A DNA stretch of 37,065 bases. It comes from Verrucomicrobia bacterium ADurb.Bin006. Its GTDB lineage: Bacteria > Verrucomicrobiota > Verrucomicrobiia > Limisphaerales > J093. The stretch is from the NCBI GenBank assembly GCA_002071485.1, contig MWFF01000095.1:1-37065 (forward strand), in the 5' to 3' direction. Under the pieces are notes generated by a model that searched no databases, had not been told where the DNA came from, and worked only from the letters and a program-made list of their open reading frames with translations. This document shows positions 16,395 through 24,046 of this stretch, piece after piece; the stretch's first letter is position 1; each line of letters begins with the position of its first letter. Made by a program: the position numbers and the translations under genes.

Positions 16395-17276
16395 ATGCGA
16401 ATCGTCGTCGCCCTGCACGAGATGCAACGTTTGGCTCGCCGTTGGAGGCGTCAAGGGGTGCGCGTCGCATTCGTGCCCACGATGGGCGCCCTGCACACGG
16501 GACACCTGAGCCTTGTCCAGGAAGCGCGCCGACGTGTGAAATCAAGCGGGCGCGTCGTTGTCAGTGTGTTCGTCAATCCCACACAGTTCGCGCCTCATGA
16601 GGACCTGGCGGCGTATCCGCGGAATCTGGCGCGGGATCGCGCCCTCTGCCGGACGTCCGGGGTAGATGTTCTCTTCGTGCCTGAGGACACCGCGATGTAC
16701 CCGCAGGCGCCCGTCCCGCCTTCGAGCACCTGCGTTGTCGAGGAAGCGTTGACCCGCTCGATGGAGGGGTCTGCGCGACCGACCCATTTCCGGGGCGTCA
16801 CGACGGTCCTGGCCAAACTGTTCAACCTGGTGTTGCCCGACCTCGCGATCTTCGGCGCGAAAGACTGGCAGCAGGCGGCGGTGGTGCGCCGCATGGTGCG
16901 GGACCTCAACTTCCCGCTGCAGATCGTGGTGGCCCCCACGGTGCGCGAGAGCGACGGACTGGCCATGAGTTCGAGGAACCAGCGCCTGGCACCCGACGAG
17001 CGCCCTCAGGCAACCGTGCTTTGGCGCTCGATCCAGTGGGCCCGAGGCCGCGTCCAGGCCGCCCGGCGTGCCGTCCCCGCCGCCCAACTGCAGAAAGGGG
17101 TTGCCAAGCTGGTTGCGTCTGAACCGGCCGCCCGCCTCGATTATGTGGCCTTTTTCGATCCCGACACCCTCGAGCCAACTCGTGCGGTGCATCGGACTTC
17201 CCACATGGCCCTGGCCGTGTTCGTAGGCAAGGTCCGACTCATCGACAACGCCCCGCTCGGAGTCGACGCACCGTGA
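16395..17276 (+). CDS. panC: Pantothenate synthetase
   Basis: PanC ligates pantoate and beta-alanine with ATP to make pantothenate. The 293-residue protein shows the nucleotidyltransferase HIGH motif in PTMGALHTGHLSLV (His34-His37). It also has SVFVNPTQFAPHEDLAAYPR, FRGVTTVLAKLFNLV, IFGAKDWQQ and the KMSKS-equivalent GLAMSSRNQRL. The start at 16395 matches the family N-terminus. The stop codon overlaps the GTG of coaB by four bases (GTGA), so the two steps of CoA synthesis are translationally coupled. Confidence 0.95.
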   Translation: MRIVVALHEMQRLARRWRRQGVRVAFVPTMGALHTGHLSLVQEARRRVKSSGRVVVSVFVNPTQFAPHEDLAAYPRNLARDRALCRTSGVDVLFVPEDTAMYPQAPVPPSSTCVVEEALTRSMEGSARPTHFRGVTTVLAKLFNLVLPDLAIFGAKDWQQAAVVRRMVRDLNFPLQIVVAPTVRESDGLAMSSRNQRLAPDERPQATVLWRSIQWARGRVQAARRAVPAAQLQKGVAKLVASEPAARLDYVAFFDPDTLEPTRAVHRTSHMALAVFVGKVRLIDNAPLGVDAP

Positions 17277-17926
17277 ACTGCCTGGTCACCGCCGGTCCGA
17301 CTTGCGAACCTCTCGATCAGGTCCGACGCCTGACGAATGCGTCGACCGGGCGATTGGGGGTCGAACTTGCCAATTACCTGGTCGACAGGGGGCACGTGGT
17401 GTCCCTGCTGCTCGGCGCGCTCGCCTCCTGGGCGGGCCCCTGTCGGGCAAACCACATCGAGCGGTTCACGACGGTCGCCGACCTCCATCAGCGCCTGCAA
17501 CAACAGGCCAGAAAGCCCGTCGACGCCGTGTTCCATGCCGCGGCGGTGAGCGATTTCAGGTTCGGACACGTCTTCGAACAACCGACGCCGGGCGAGTTGC
17601 GTCTTCTCGAGACCGCCAAGTACCCGACCCGCTCAGGCGTTCTGCTCGCTGAGCTTGTTCCGACGCGGAAGCTGATCGCCGAACTGCGGACCTTGTTTCC
17701 CGGCGCGTTCCTGGCCGGATGGAAATTCGAGGTGGACGGGACGCGCCATAGCGTGATTCAACGGTGTCTGGACCAATTGTGCGGGTGTAACACCGACGTG
17801 TGCGTCGCAAACGGGCCGGCTTACGGCCCCGGCTATGGGATCGTCACTCCCGGTGGCGAGGTCGTCCACGCAGCGGACGCAGCCGAGCTGTACGCGCGAC
17901 TCGAGAGGCGATTGCACGCCCAGTGA
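17273..17926 (+). CDS. coaB: Phosphopantothenoylcysteine synthetase domain protein (stand-alone CoaB)
   Basis: The 217-residue protein matches the C-terminal CoaB half of Dfp/CoaBC, which condenses phosphopantothenate and cysteine. It opens with CLVTAGPTCEPLDQVRRLTN and STGRLGVELANYL, then HAAAVSDF and the C-terminal VANGPAYG. The N-terminal flavin-dependent decarboxylase (CoaC) half is absent, so coaC must be elsewhere. It starts on a GTG within the panC stop. Length fits a single-domain CoaB. Confidence 0.85.
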   Translation: MNCLVTAGPTCEPLDQVRRLTNASTGRLGVELANYLVDRGHVVSLLLGALASWAGPCRANHIERFTTVADLHQRLQQQARKPVDAVFHAAAVSDFRFGHVFEQPTPGELRLLETAKYPTRSGVLLAELVPTRKLIAELRTLFPGAFLAGWKFEVDGTRHSVIQRCLDQLCGCNTDVCVANGPAYGPGYGIVTPGGEVVHAADAAELYARLERRLHAQ

Positions 17927-18134
17927 CAAACAGGCCTTGCCCAGCGCGCATGAGTGCACCTTCCAATGCCGTCGGCTCCGCGTTCTTCAGAAGTGGGTGA
18001 GAAATGCGCGCTACCGTGCCCCGTGTCAATCTCTTCTCCGGTTCCTCCTTTCCAACACCGTCAACCGTGCACTGCGCAGATTCCTTGTCGCGATGGCGAC
18101 TCGAGATTTGGGTTTGGTTTTTGGCATTTCAGGC

Positions 18135-18163
18135 TTGCACTGCGTTTTGGGGCTGCCTAGATT
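18135..18163 (+). promoter_or_regulatory. Sigma70-type promoter for rpmI-rplT-pheS
   Basis: TTGCAC (18135-18140) and TAGATT (18158-18163) are separated by exactly 17 nt. Predicted transcription would start near 18170, leaving a leader of about 24 nt before the rpmI ATG, too short for the structured leader that controls this operon in some bacteria. The rest of the gap after coaB (17927-18134) holds no recognisable gene. Confidence 0.6.
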
Positions 18164-18193
18164 GCGAGCTCTTTTTCGCTAGGAATACGATTT

Positions 18194-18403
18194 ATGCGAC
18201 GCCCCAAAGGTGTAAGGACCCGGAAGGCAGTGGCCAAGCGGTTCAAGATCACCGCCACCGGAAAAGTGTTGCGACCCCATGCGGGCCGCCGCCATTTGCT
18301 TGCTTCGAAGAACGCGAAGCGCCGTCGGCATCTGCGTCACTCGGCGGTGGTTGAGGCCGTCGACGTGGCAAGGATCAAGAAGAGCATGCCGTACAGCCAC
18401 TAG
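18194..18403 (+). CDS. rpmI: 50S ribosomal protein L35
   Basis: A 69-residue basic protein with the L35 pattern: an opening rich in Lys/Arg (VRTRKAVAKRFKITATGKVL), RPHAGRRHLLASKNAKRRR and the C-terminal VARIKKSMPYS. Length is normal (about 65). AGGA lies 11 nt before the ATG. It opens the translation operon here; infC, the usual first gene, is missing. Confidence 0.95.
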   Translation: MRRPKGVRTRKAVAKRFKITATGKVLRPHAGRRHLLASKNAKRRRHLRHSAVVEAVDVARIKKSMPYSH

Positions 18404-18459
18404 GATGCGGTCGACAATGCCGCGGACTCTCCTGTTTTAAACCGTTAACTAAAGTTCTC

Positions 18460-18828
18460 ATGCGCGTTACCAACGCCCCAGCCTCTCGTAAGCGCCGCAA
18501 ACGCATGCTGCAAGCCGCCAAAGGCTTCCGTGCCCGGCGTTCCAAGCTCTATCGCTATGCTTCCGACGCCGTCGATCACGGGCGGCAGTACTCGTATCGC
18601 GACCGCAAGACCAAGAAGCGGAACTTCCGGGCGCTGTGGCAGATTCGGATCAACGCTGCGGCCCGCGCCGCAGGCCTGACCTACAGCCGGTTCATGGAAG
18701 GGCTCAAGGCCGCGAAGGTCGAGCTGGACCGGAAGATGCTTGCCGAGTTGGCGGCAACGGATGCCCCAACGTTCGCCGAGTTGGTCAGGGCGGCCAAGAC
18801 CGGCCTGCAAGCCAAGACGAACGGCTGA
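18460..18828 (+). CDS. rplT: 50S ribosomal protein L20
   Basis: A 122-residue protein, full length for L20, which binds 23S rRNA early in 50S assembly. It shows RKRRKRMLQAAKGFRARRSK, DRKTKKRNFRALWQIRINAA and YSRFMEGLKAAKVELDRKML. It follows rpmI by 56 nt. L20 often represses its own operon through the mRNA leader. No such leader is evident here. Confidence 0.96.
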   Translation: MRVTNAPASRKRRKRMLQAAKGFRARRSKLYRYASDAVDHGRQYSYRDRKTKKRNFRALWQIRINAAARAAGLTYSRFMEGLKAAKVELDRKMLAELAATDAPTFAELVRAAKTGLQAKTNG

Positions 18829-18944
18829 TCGAGGATCGGCGACTCGCCCCTGAGCCATAGTTTCGCTCGCGAACTCATCTGTCGAATGGCTGGCGTTTGC
18901 TGATCCCTTCTTCCGAGCGGGTCCCCACGCACCCACCCCAACGC

Positions 18945-19994
18945 ATGCCAGGCTTCGTCGACCAAATCGAGCCGATCCTCGAGACGGCACTGTCGGAGTT
19001 GCGCGCGGCGCGGGATTTGGCCGTCCTGGATCAGGCGCGCACGACCTACCTCGGCGTGCACGGGCGCTTCACCGCGCTGATGAAGCAACTGGGATCGCTG
19101 CCGAAAGAGGAGCGCCCGGACGCCGGCAAGCGAATCAACACCGCCAAAGGCATGCTCGAGGCGACGCTGGCGGCACGCAGACAGGAACTCGAATTGGCGG
19201 CCGCCTTGCCGAGCGAGCCGACCGATTTTACGCTGCCCGGACGCCGCCGTCCGCTGGGCCGGTTGCACCCGCTCACGCAGGTCACTGAGGATATCGTTCG
19301 AAGCTTTCGCAAGCTCGGTTTTGCCGTGGCCGACGGGCCGGAGGTGGAAGACGAGCACCACTGCTTCGACGCGTTGAATACGCCGGCAGACCACCCGGCA
19401 CGGGACACCCAGGATACGTTCTACATCTCCGCCACAGGCGCGGCGGGAGTTGAGGGCGAGGATGGAACGCGACCGGCGCCGAAGTGGCTGCTGCGCACGC
19501 ACACCTCCTCAGTCCAAATCCGCGTGATGGCCAAACAACCGCCGCCGGTGCGCATCATCGTGCCGGGGCGGGTCTATCGACGCGACAATGCGGATGCCAC
19601 CCACAATCCGACCTTTCACCAGGTCGAGGGATTGTACGTGGATCGGGGAGTGGCCGTCTCCGATCTGAAGGGGACGGTCGAGTTCGTGTTTCGGGAGCTG
19701 ATGGGTCCGGAAACGCGCATTCGCTTCCGCCCACACTACTTCAGCTATACGGAGCCGAGTTTCGAAATCGATTTTTCGAGTCCGCTCACGCGGAAGATGG
19801 GCAAGGAATGGCTCGAGATCGCCGGATGCGGCATGGTCCATCCCCAGGTGTTCGAGAACGTGGGATATGATCCCGAGATCTGGACCGGGTGGGCGTTCGG
19901 CTTCGGCATCGAGCGCATCGCCATGATCCGCTACGGGATCGACGACATCCGGCTGTTCTACGAGAACGACCTGCGTTTTCTCAGGCAGTTCTAA
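18945..19994 (+). CDS. pheS: Phenylalanyl-tRNA synthetase alpha subunit
   Basis: PheS carries the catalytic core that charges tRNA-Phe. The 349-residue protein has an N-terminal coiled-coil arm, LGRLHPLTQVTEDIVRSF, LLRTHTSSVQIRVM, class II motif 2 (GRVYRRDNADATHNPTFHQ) and motif 3 (FGFGIERIAMIRYGIDDIR). The ATG at 18945 (MPGFVDQIE) is preferred over an upstream TTG at 18897. The beta subunit gene pheT, normally next, is absent. The stop codon overlaps the stop of the convergent mlaD-like gene. Confidence 0.95.
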   Translation: MPGFVDQIEPILETALSELRAARDLAVLDQARTTYLGVHGRFTALMKQLGSLPKEERPDAGKRINTAKGMLEATLAARRQELELAAALPSEPTDFTLPGRRRPLGRLHPLTQVTEDIVRSFRKLGFAVADGPEVEDEHHCFDALNTPADHPARDTQDTFYISATGAAGVEGEDGTRPAPKWLLRTHTSSVQIRVMAKQPPPVRIIVPGRVYRRDNADATHNPTFHQVEGLYVDRGVAVSDLKGTVEFVFRELMGPETRIRFRPHYFSYTEPSFEIDFSSPLTRKMGKEWLEIAGCGMVHPQVFENVGYDPEIWTGWAFGFGIERIAMIRYGIDDIRLFYENDLRFLRQF

Positions 19995-20968
19995 AAAAGC
20001 GGGTTGATCAGGATGCCGATCACACTGAGCGGACCCTGGTCTTCGAGGGATTCGGTGGCTTTGTCCAGCTTCTGCAGTGTCAGCTTGGCATTGTCGATCA
20101 ACGCCTCGTCGTTGACCAGTTTGCCCACCGATCCCTGCCCGCGGTTGACCTTCTGAAGGACTTCCTTCAGGTGAGTCGCCGCCTCCGTCACCTCCTCATA
20201 GAGCCGCGCCTCGCTGATCAATTGACCCACCGTCCCCTTGCCGGCACGGACGTCGGCGACAATGGTCTTGGCTTCCGCCACCAGATCCCGCGCATCATCG
20301 GAGGTCGAATTGAGGTTGGTCACCGTGCTCAGGGCCGACTCGTACAGGGCGTCCTCGCCGATCAGACGTCCGATCGTGCCCTGGCCCGAGTTGATGCGGG
20401 CGGCTACCGCCTGGATATTGGTGAGAATCCCGGTAACCCGAGGCCCCTCTTCAGTGATAAAATCGCGGAACGGCATCACCAGTTCGTCGAGCTTCAAATC
20501 GGTGAAATTCGCGGTGATCTTCTTGATGTCGCCAGCCACGCCATCGAGTTTGGACATCAGGGCGCTGATGTCAGCCTGCTCATCGGTGGCGATCTCCTGG
20601 TCTGGCAGGGTGATAATCTCGCCTTTGTCTGTGCCAAAATCCAGCGACACATAGTTCTGGCCCATCAGACCGGAGAATCTGATCGCGGCGCGGGTGTCGG
20701 TGCGCACTGTCGCCTTGGGCTCAAGAATCTTCATCTGCACCAACACCATCGAATCGGCGAACTGAATGTCCTCGACCCGGCCGACCGGCTTGCCGGCCAT
20801 CTTGACCGGGTCGCCCTTCTTGAGTTCCTGGATGTTCTTGAAGCGGGCGTTCAAACGCAGGCCGCCCCGGAGGAAATCGAGGCCGCCCACCATCTCGAGG
20901 AGAATCATGCCCGCCACCATGGCGAGCGCGAAAAGAAAGCCCACGCGCGTTTCGAGTGTGTTCTTCAT
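19991..20968 (-). CDS. mlaD: MlaD-type MCE-domain lipid-binding protein
   Basis: A 325-residue protein with one N-terminal membrane anchor (residues about 8-27) and an MCE domain at about 35-115 (FKNIQELKKGDPVKMAGKPV, IRFSGLMGQNYVSLDFG). A long helical tail contains three copies of a GxGTxGxLI motif at residues 194, 242 and 276, about 35-48 residues apart. MCE proteins form hexameric rings that move phospholipids between membranes with the MlaE permease and MlaF ATPase. Its ATG overlaps the mlaF stop by four bases. At the 3' end it shares stop-codon bases with pheS. Confidence 0.9.
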   Translation of the reverse strand: MKNTLETRVGFLFALAMVAGMILLEMVGGLDFLRGGLRLNARFKNIQELKKGDPVKMAGKPVGRVEDIQFADSMVLVQMKILEPKATVRTDTRAAIRFSGLMGQNYVSLDFGTDKGEIITLPDQEIATDEQADISALMSKLDGVAGDIKKITANFTDLKLDELVMPFRDFITEEGPRVTGILTNIQAVAARINSGQGTIGRLIGEDALYESALSTVTNLNSTSDDARDLVAEAKTIVADVRAGKGTVGQLISEARLYEEVTEAATHLKEVLQKVNRGQGSVGKLVNDEALIDNAKLTLQKLDKATESLEDQGPLSVIGILINPLF

Positions 20969-21732
20969 GGGGTGATTGATTCGGGGTTGAAGCGGAAATC
21001 CGCCTGCAGAAAGCGCTGAACCAGCGGATGAGGATTCGCCTTGACCTGGTCCGGCGGGCCGAGGGCGATCAGCTCGCCCTCGTTCATGAGCGCGATCCGG
21101 TCCGCAATGCCGAACGCCAGCTCGCGGTCATGCGTCACCACGATCGAGGTGACGTGAATGCGCTTGTTGAGTCGCAGGATTTCAGCGCCGATCGTCACGG
21201 CGATGAGCGGATCCAGTTCGCTGGTCGGCTCGTCGTAAAGGATAAGTTGGGGCTCGATCACAAGGGCCCGCGCGATCGAGACCCGCTTCTTCATGCCGCC
21301 CGACAGCTCGCTAGGCAGCTTGTTCTCGATTCCCTTGAGCCCGACCAGGGCCAGTTTTTCGGTGACAATCCGCGCGATGGTCTCGGGCGGATGCAGTCGG
21401 TGCTCGCTCAGGTACAGGCCAACGTTGTCGGCCACTGAGAGGGAATTGAGCAATGCGCCCGACTGGAACACCATGGCCAGTCGATACCGATCCACCACGC
21501 CAGGCGAATGGATCGGTTGCCCTTCAATCAGAATCTCACCGCGGTCCGGGACCTCGAGCCCGATGAGGTGCTTGAGCAGCACGGTCTTGCCGCTGCCGCT
21601 CGGCCCCATCAAGACGAACACCTCGCCGCGCTCGACATGGAAGTCGATGCCATTGAGCACGCGCTGACCGTCGTAACTCTTGCACACGTCGCGTGCCCGG
21701 AGGTTCACCCCCTGTTGTGCCGTGGCGTTCAT
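20965..21732 (-). CDS. mlaF: MlaF-type lipid ABC transporter ATP-binding protein
   Basis: A 255-residue ABC ATPase with Walker A GPSGSGKT (about residues 43-50), Q-loop in MVFQSGALLNSLSV, signature LSGGMKKRVSIARAL, Walker B LILYDEPTSELDPL and the switch histidine in VVTHD. The SGALLNSL and GGMKKRV segments are typical of the MlaF/Ttg2A branch. The ATG at 21732 overlaps the mlaE stop by one base. It powers lipid movement through MlaE. Confidence 0.94.
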   Translation of the reverse strand: MNATAQQGVNLRARDVCKSYDGQRVLNGIDFHVERGEVFVLMGPSGSGKTVLLKHLIGLEVPDRGEILIEGQPIHSPGVVDRYRLAMVFQSGALLNSLSVADNVGLYLSEHRLHPPETIARIVTEKLALVGLKGIENKLPSELSGGMKKRVSIARALVIEPQLILYDEPTSELDPLIAVTIGAEILRLNKRIHVTSIVVTHDRELAFGIADRIALMNEGELIALGPPDQVKANPHPLVQRFLQADFRFNPESITP

Positions 21733-22475
21733 CAGTCCAGGTGCATCAGCAGTCGCGTCAGAAAGTAATCCAAGATCAGAATCAGGATGATCGAGTTGGC
21801 GACGGCCTTGGTCACGGAGCGCCCGATGCCCCGCGGCCCGCCTATGGTGTGCAGGCCCTGATGGCACGAGACCAGACCGATCACGACGGCAAATGCCGCG
21901 CTTTTGAACAGGCCGTTCACAACGTCGATCAGGTCAATCCCGTCCCTGAGGCTGTTGAAATAGCCCTCGTAGGAAATCGCAATCTGGTAATTGTAAACCG
22001 ACACCACGGCCCCCCCCAGCCACCCGATCAGGATCGAGAACACAACCAACACCGGCAGCGCAAGACTGATCGCCACCAACCGCGGCAACACCAGGTATTG
22101 GATCGGATTGATGTTCATCGAGCGCAACGCGTCGATCTCCTGGTACACGGTCATCGAGCCCAGCTCAGCCGCCATCGATGATCCGATGCGTCCGGCGATC
22201 AGCATGGCCATCATGGCGGGAGCCAGTTCCCGGCACATCGAAAGCCCGACGATTTGGCCGATGAAGCTGGTCAGGCCGCGCTCGGCCAACACCGGACCGG
22301 TCTGGAGGGCGAGCACCCCCCCGATGAAGAGCGAGAGCAGGCAGGCCATCAATAGGCTCGCGTTCCCAATCTCGAACAACTGGTCGAACACCTTGCGCCG
22401 CTGGCGCCACGTCATGGGCAAAGCCCACGCCGTGCGCCACAGCAGCATCAGTATTTCACCGACGTTCTGGAACAT
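21732..22475 (-). CDS. mlaE: MlaE-type lipid ABC transporter permease
   Basis: A 247-residue integral membrane protein with about five to six hydrophobic helices. It carries the MlaE signature segments GGVLALQTGPVLAERG, RELAPAMMAMLIAGRIGSSM, AAELGSMTVYQEIDALRSM and a C-terminal SCHQGLHTIGGPRGIGRSVT. The ATG at 22475 is chosen because it gives the usual N-terminus. It lies inside the 3' end of the upstream WPL-repeat gene (20-nt overlap), so translation is probably coupled. Confidence 0.92.
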   Translation of the reverse strand: MFQNVGEILMLLWRTAWALPMTWRQRRKVFDQLFEIGNASLLMACLLSLFIGGVLALQTGPVLAERGLTSFIGQIVGLSMCRELAPAMMAMLIAGRIGSSMAAELGSMTVYQEIDALRSMNINPIQYLVLPRLVAISLALPVLVVFSILIGWLGGAVVSVYNYQIAISYEGYFNSLRDGIDLIDVVNGLFKSAAFAVVIGLVSCHQGLHTIGGPRGIGRSVTKAVANSIILILILDYFLTRLLMHLD

Positions 22476-24006
22476 GGTCTCTCGTCGCCCCCCGCCCCGG
22501 CTTGCCGCCAAACAGGCCCAGCCAGCGCCACCGGGCACCTGTAGGCCCGGCTTCATACCGAATCATGCCAAAGAGGATCGAGCACTTTTTAACGCCTGGA
22601 GCCGCTTCCGAACGATAGAGGTTCCAGAGCAAGGAACGGCTGCGCGCATCGGTCCGCGCGTTCTTCTCCGAGCGCCACAACGCCCAGAGAGGCGACCAGT
22701 TCCGCGTGACGCTCGGGTTCGAGGACAGGATCGCCTCGATTGGCGCGAAGACCTGGAATCGTTCGTTGCCATCGAAATCGCGCCGGGACGCAAACAACGG
22801 CCAAACGTCCGTCCGCCGCCTGGTCCGGCCGGTCGCCTTCTGACGCTCGGCAATGTCCGTGTAAAGGAAGAAACCGACGCGTGTCAGATCGCGCTCGAGC
22901 GCCTGCGTGCGGATGTGCCTCTGCCAAAGAATCGGCCAGAGGTACCAGGTGGTCTCTCCCTCCCGATACCGGCTGTGGGAATAGAGCGGAAAAACCCGAT
23001 CGGTCGTCTTGCCTTCGCCGCGCGCGAACACGATCAGCGGCCAAGGGAGCCCGACTTGCCGATAGCCCTCGGCATGGGCGTCGACAAATGTCGGACCCAA
23101 CGGCCATAGATAGGTGCGCGTCTCCTTGGCGGGCGACAACTGCAAGCTGTAGAACGGCAGCAAGACCCGCTGGCGCATCGCGTTCGTCGAGCCGATGTCG
23201 ACGGTATTGTGGAAGAACATCGGCCACAGCACGAACAGTGCCTCGTGCCCCCAGAGCGTCTCGACACCGCCCAGGCTGTTCGTGCGCCACGTGGTCTCCT
23301 TGCGCTCCTGTCCGATCAAAGGCCAGAACTGCCAGCCTCGCAGCCCGTCGCCGTGTCGCCGATGAAACAGGGGCACCAGGTAATTGTCGGTCACCACGTC
23401 CTTCTTCCGGCTTTGGGCGTACAGCGGCCAAAGCACTACTCGCCACTCGTCCCGAAACAAACGCTGTTGGGTATGGCCGTAGAACGGAAACACCGCGCTG
23501 TAGTCTCGAGCCGGATCATCGGATCGCCGGAAAAAAAACAACGGGAACAGGCTGAATCCGCGTGATGCCGTCCCATCTTGCGACCGGCCAGCCCCAAAAC
23601 TCAGCAACTGCGCCACTTGAAGCCGCGATTCCGCCCCGTAGCGATCATAGGTCATGATCGGGTAGAGAAAGTCCCACGACAACGCCGGGACGCCGGGACA
23701 CCGGAGACTCGAGAAAAGCGGCGGCAAAGCCAGGGTCGTGGCGGCGTCCTGGACGGGTGTCGGTTCGCCGGGAAGATCGAGGACGCCGAGTTCTTCAGGC
23801 CATTCCTCCCAAACGTCCTGGCGGTAATAAAAAGGTCCCAGCGCTTCCGTGCGCTCGCCTGGTTCGAGCGTAAGCCGAAAGCGATGATAAAACGGCCCCC
23901 ACGCCGCGTCCTGCGCTTGCGCCCCGCCGCAGAGAGGGACGCCGACGCCGCATCCGGCCGACAGCAGCGCCAACACCACCCATCTCATGGGAACAAGGCA
24001 ACGCAC
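22456..24006 (-). CDS. Exported WPL/FPLY aromatic-repeat protein, first gene of the Mla operon
   Basis: A 516-residue protein of unknown function. A signal peptide is likely (residues about 7-31), with a GC pair that only loosely resembles a lipobox. The mature part holds about 15 short strands of the form aromatic-Pro-Leu-aromatic: FSLFPLFFFRR, AVFPFYGHT, VVLWPLYAQSRKK, YLVPLFHRRHG, FWPLIGQERK, LFVLWPMFFH, LLPFYSLQL, YLWPLGPTF, RVFPLYSHSRY, YLWPILWQR and DVWPLFASRRD. They alternate with charged turns, a pattern compatible with a beta-barrel or beta-solenoid. The GTG at 24006 has GGAG four bases upstream; an ATG at 23988 is an alternative start. It overlaps mlaE, which implies a role in the same envelope lipid pathway. 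Confidence 0.75.
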   Translation of the reverse strand: MRCLVPMRWVVLALLSAGCGVGVPLCGGAQAQDAAWGPFYHRFRLTLEPGERTEALGPFYYRQDVWEEWPEELGVLDLPGEPTPVQDAATTLALPPLFSSLRCPGVPALSWDFLYPIMTYDRYGAESRLQVAQLLSFGAGRSQDGTASRGFSLFPLFFFRRSDDPARDYSAVFPFYGHTQQRLFRDEWRVVLWPLYAQSRKKDVVTDNYLVPLFHRRHGDGLRGWQFWPLIGQERKETTWRTNSLGGVETLWGHEALFVLWPMFFHNTVDIGSTNAMRQRVLLPFYSLQLSPAKETRTYLWPLGPTFVDAHAEGYRQVGLPWPLIVFARGEGKTTDRVFPLYSHSRYREGETTWYLWPILWQRHIRTQALERDLTRVGFFLYTDIAERQKATGRTRRRTDVWPLFASRRDFDGNERFQVFAPIEAILSSNPSVTRNWSPLWALWRSEKNARTDARSRSLLWNLYRSEAAPGVKKCSILFGMIRYEAGPTGARWRWLGLFGGKPGRGATRDHVPERR

Positions 24007-24046
24007 TGTGCTCCAGCTTGAGAGCCGACACCCCGCACCGTCAAGT

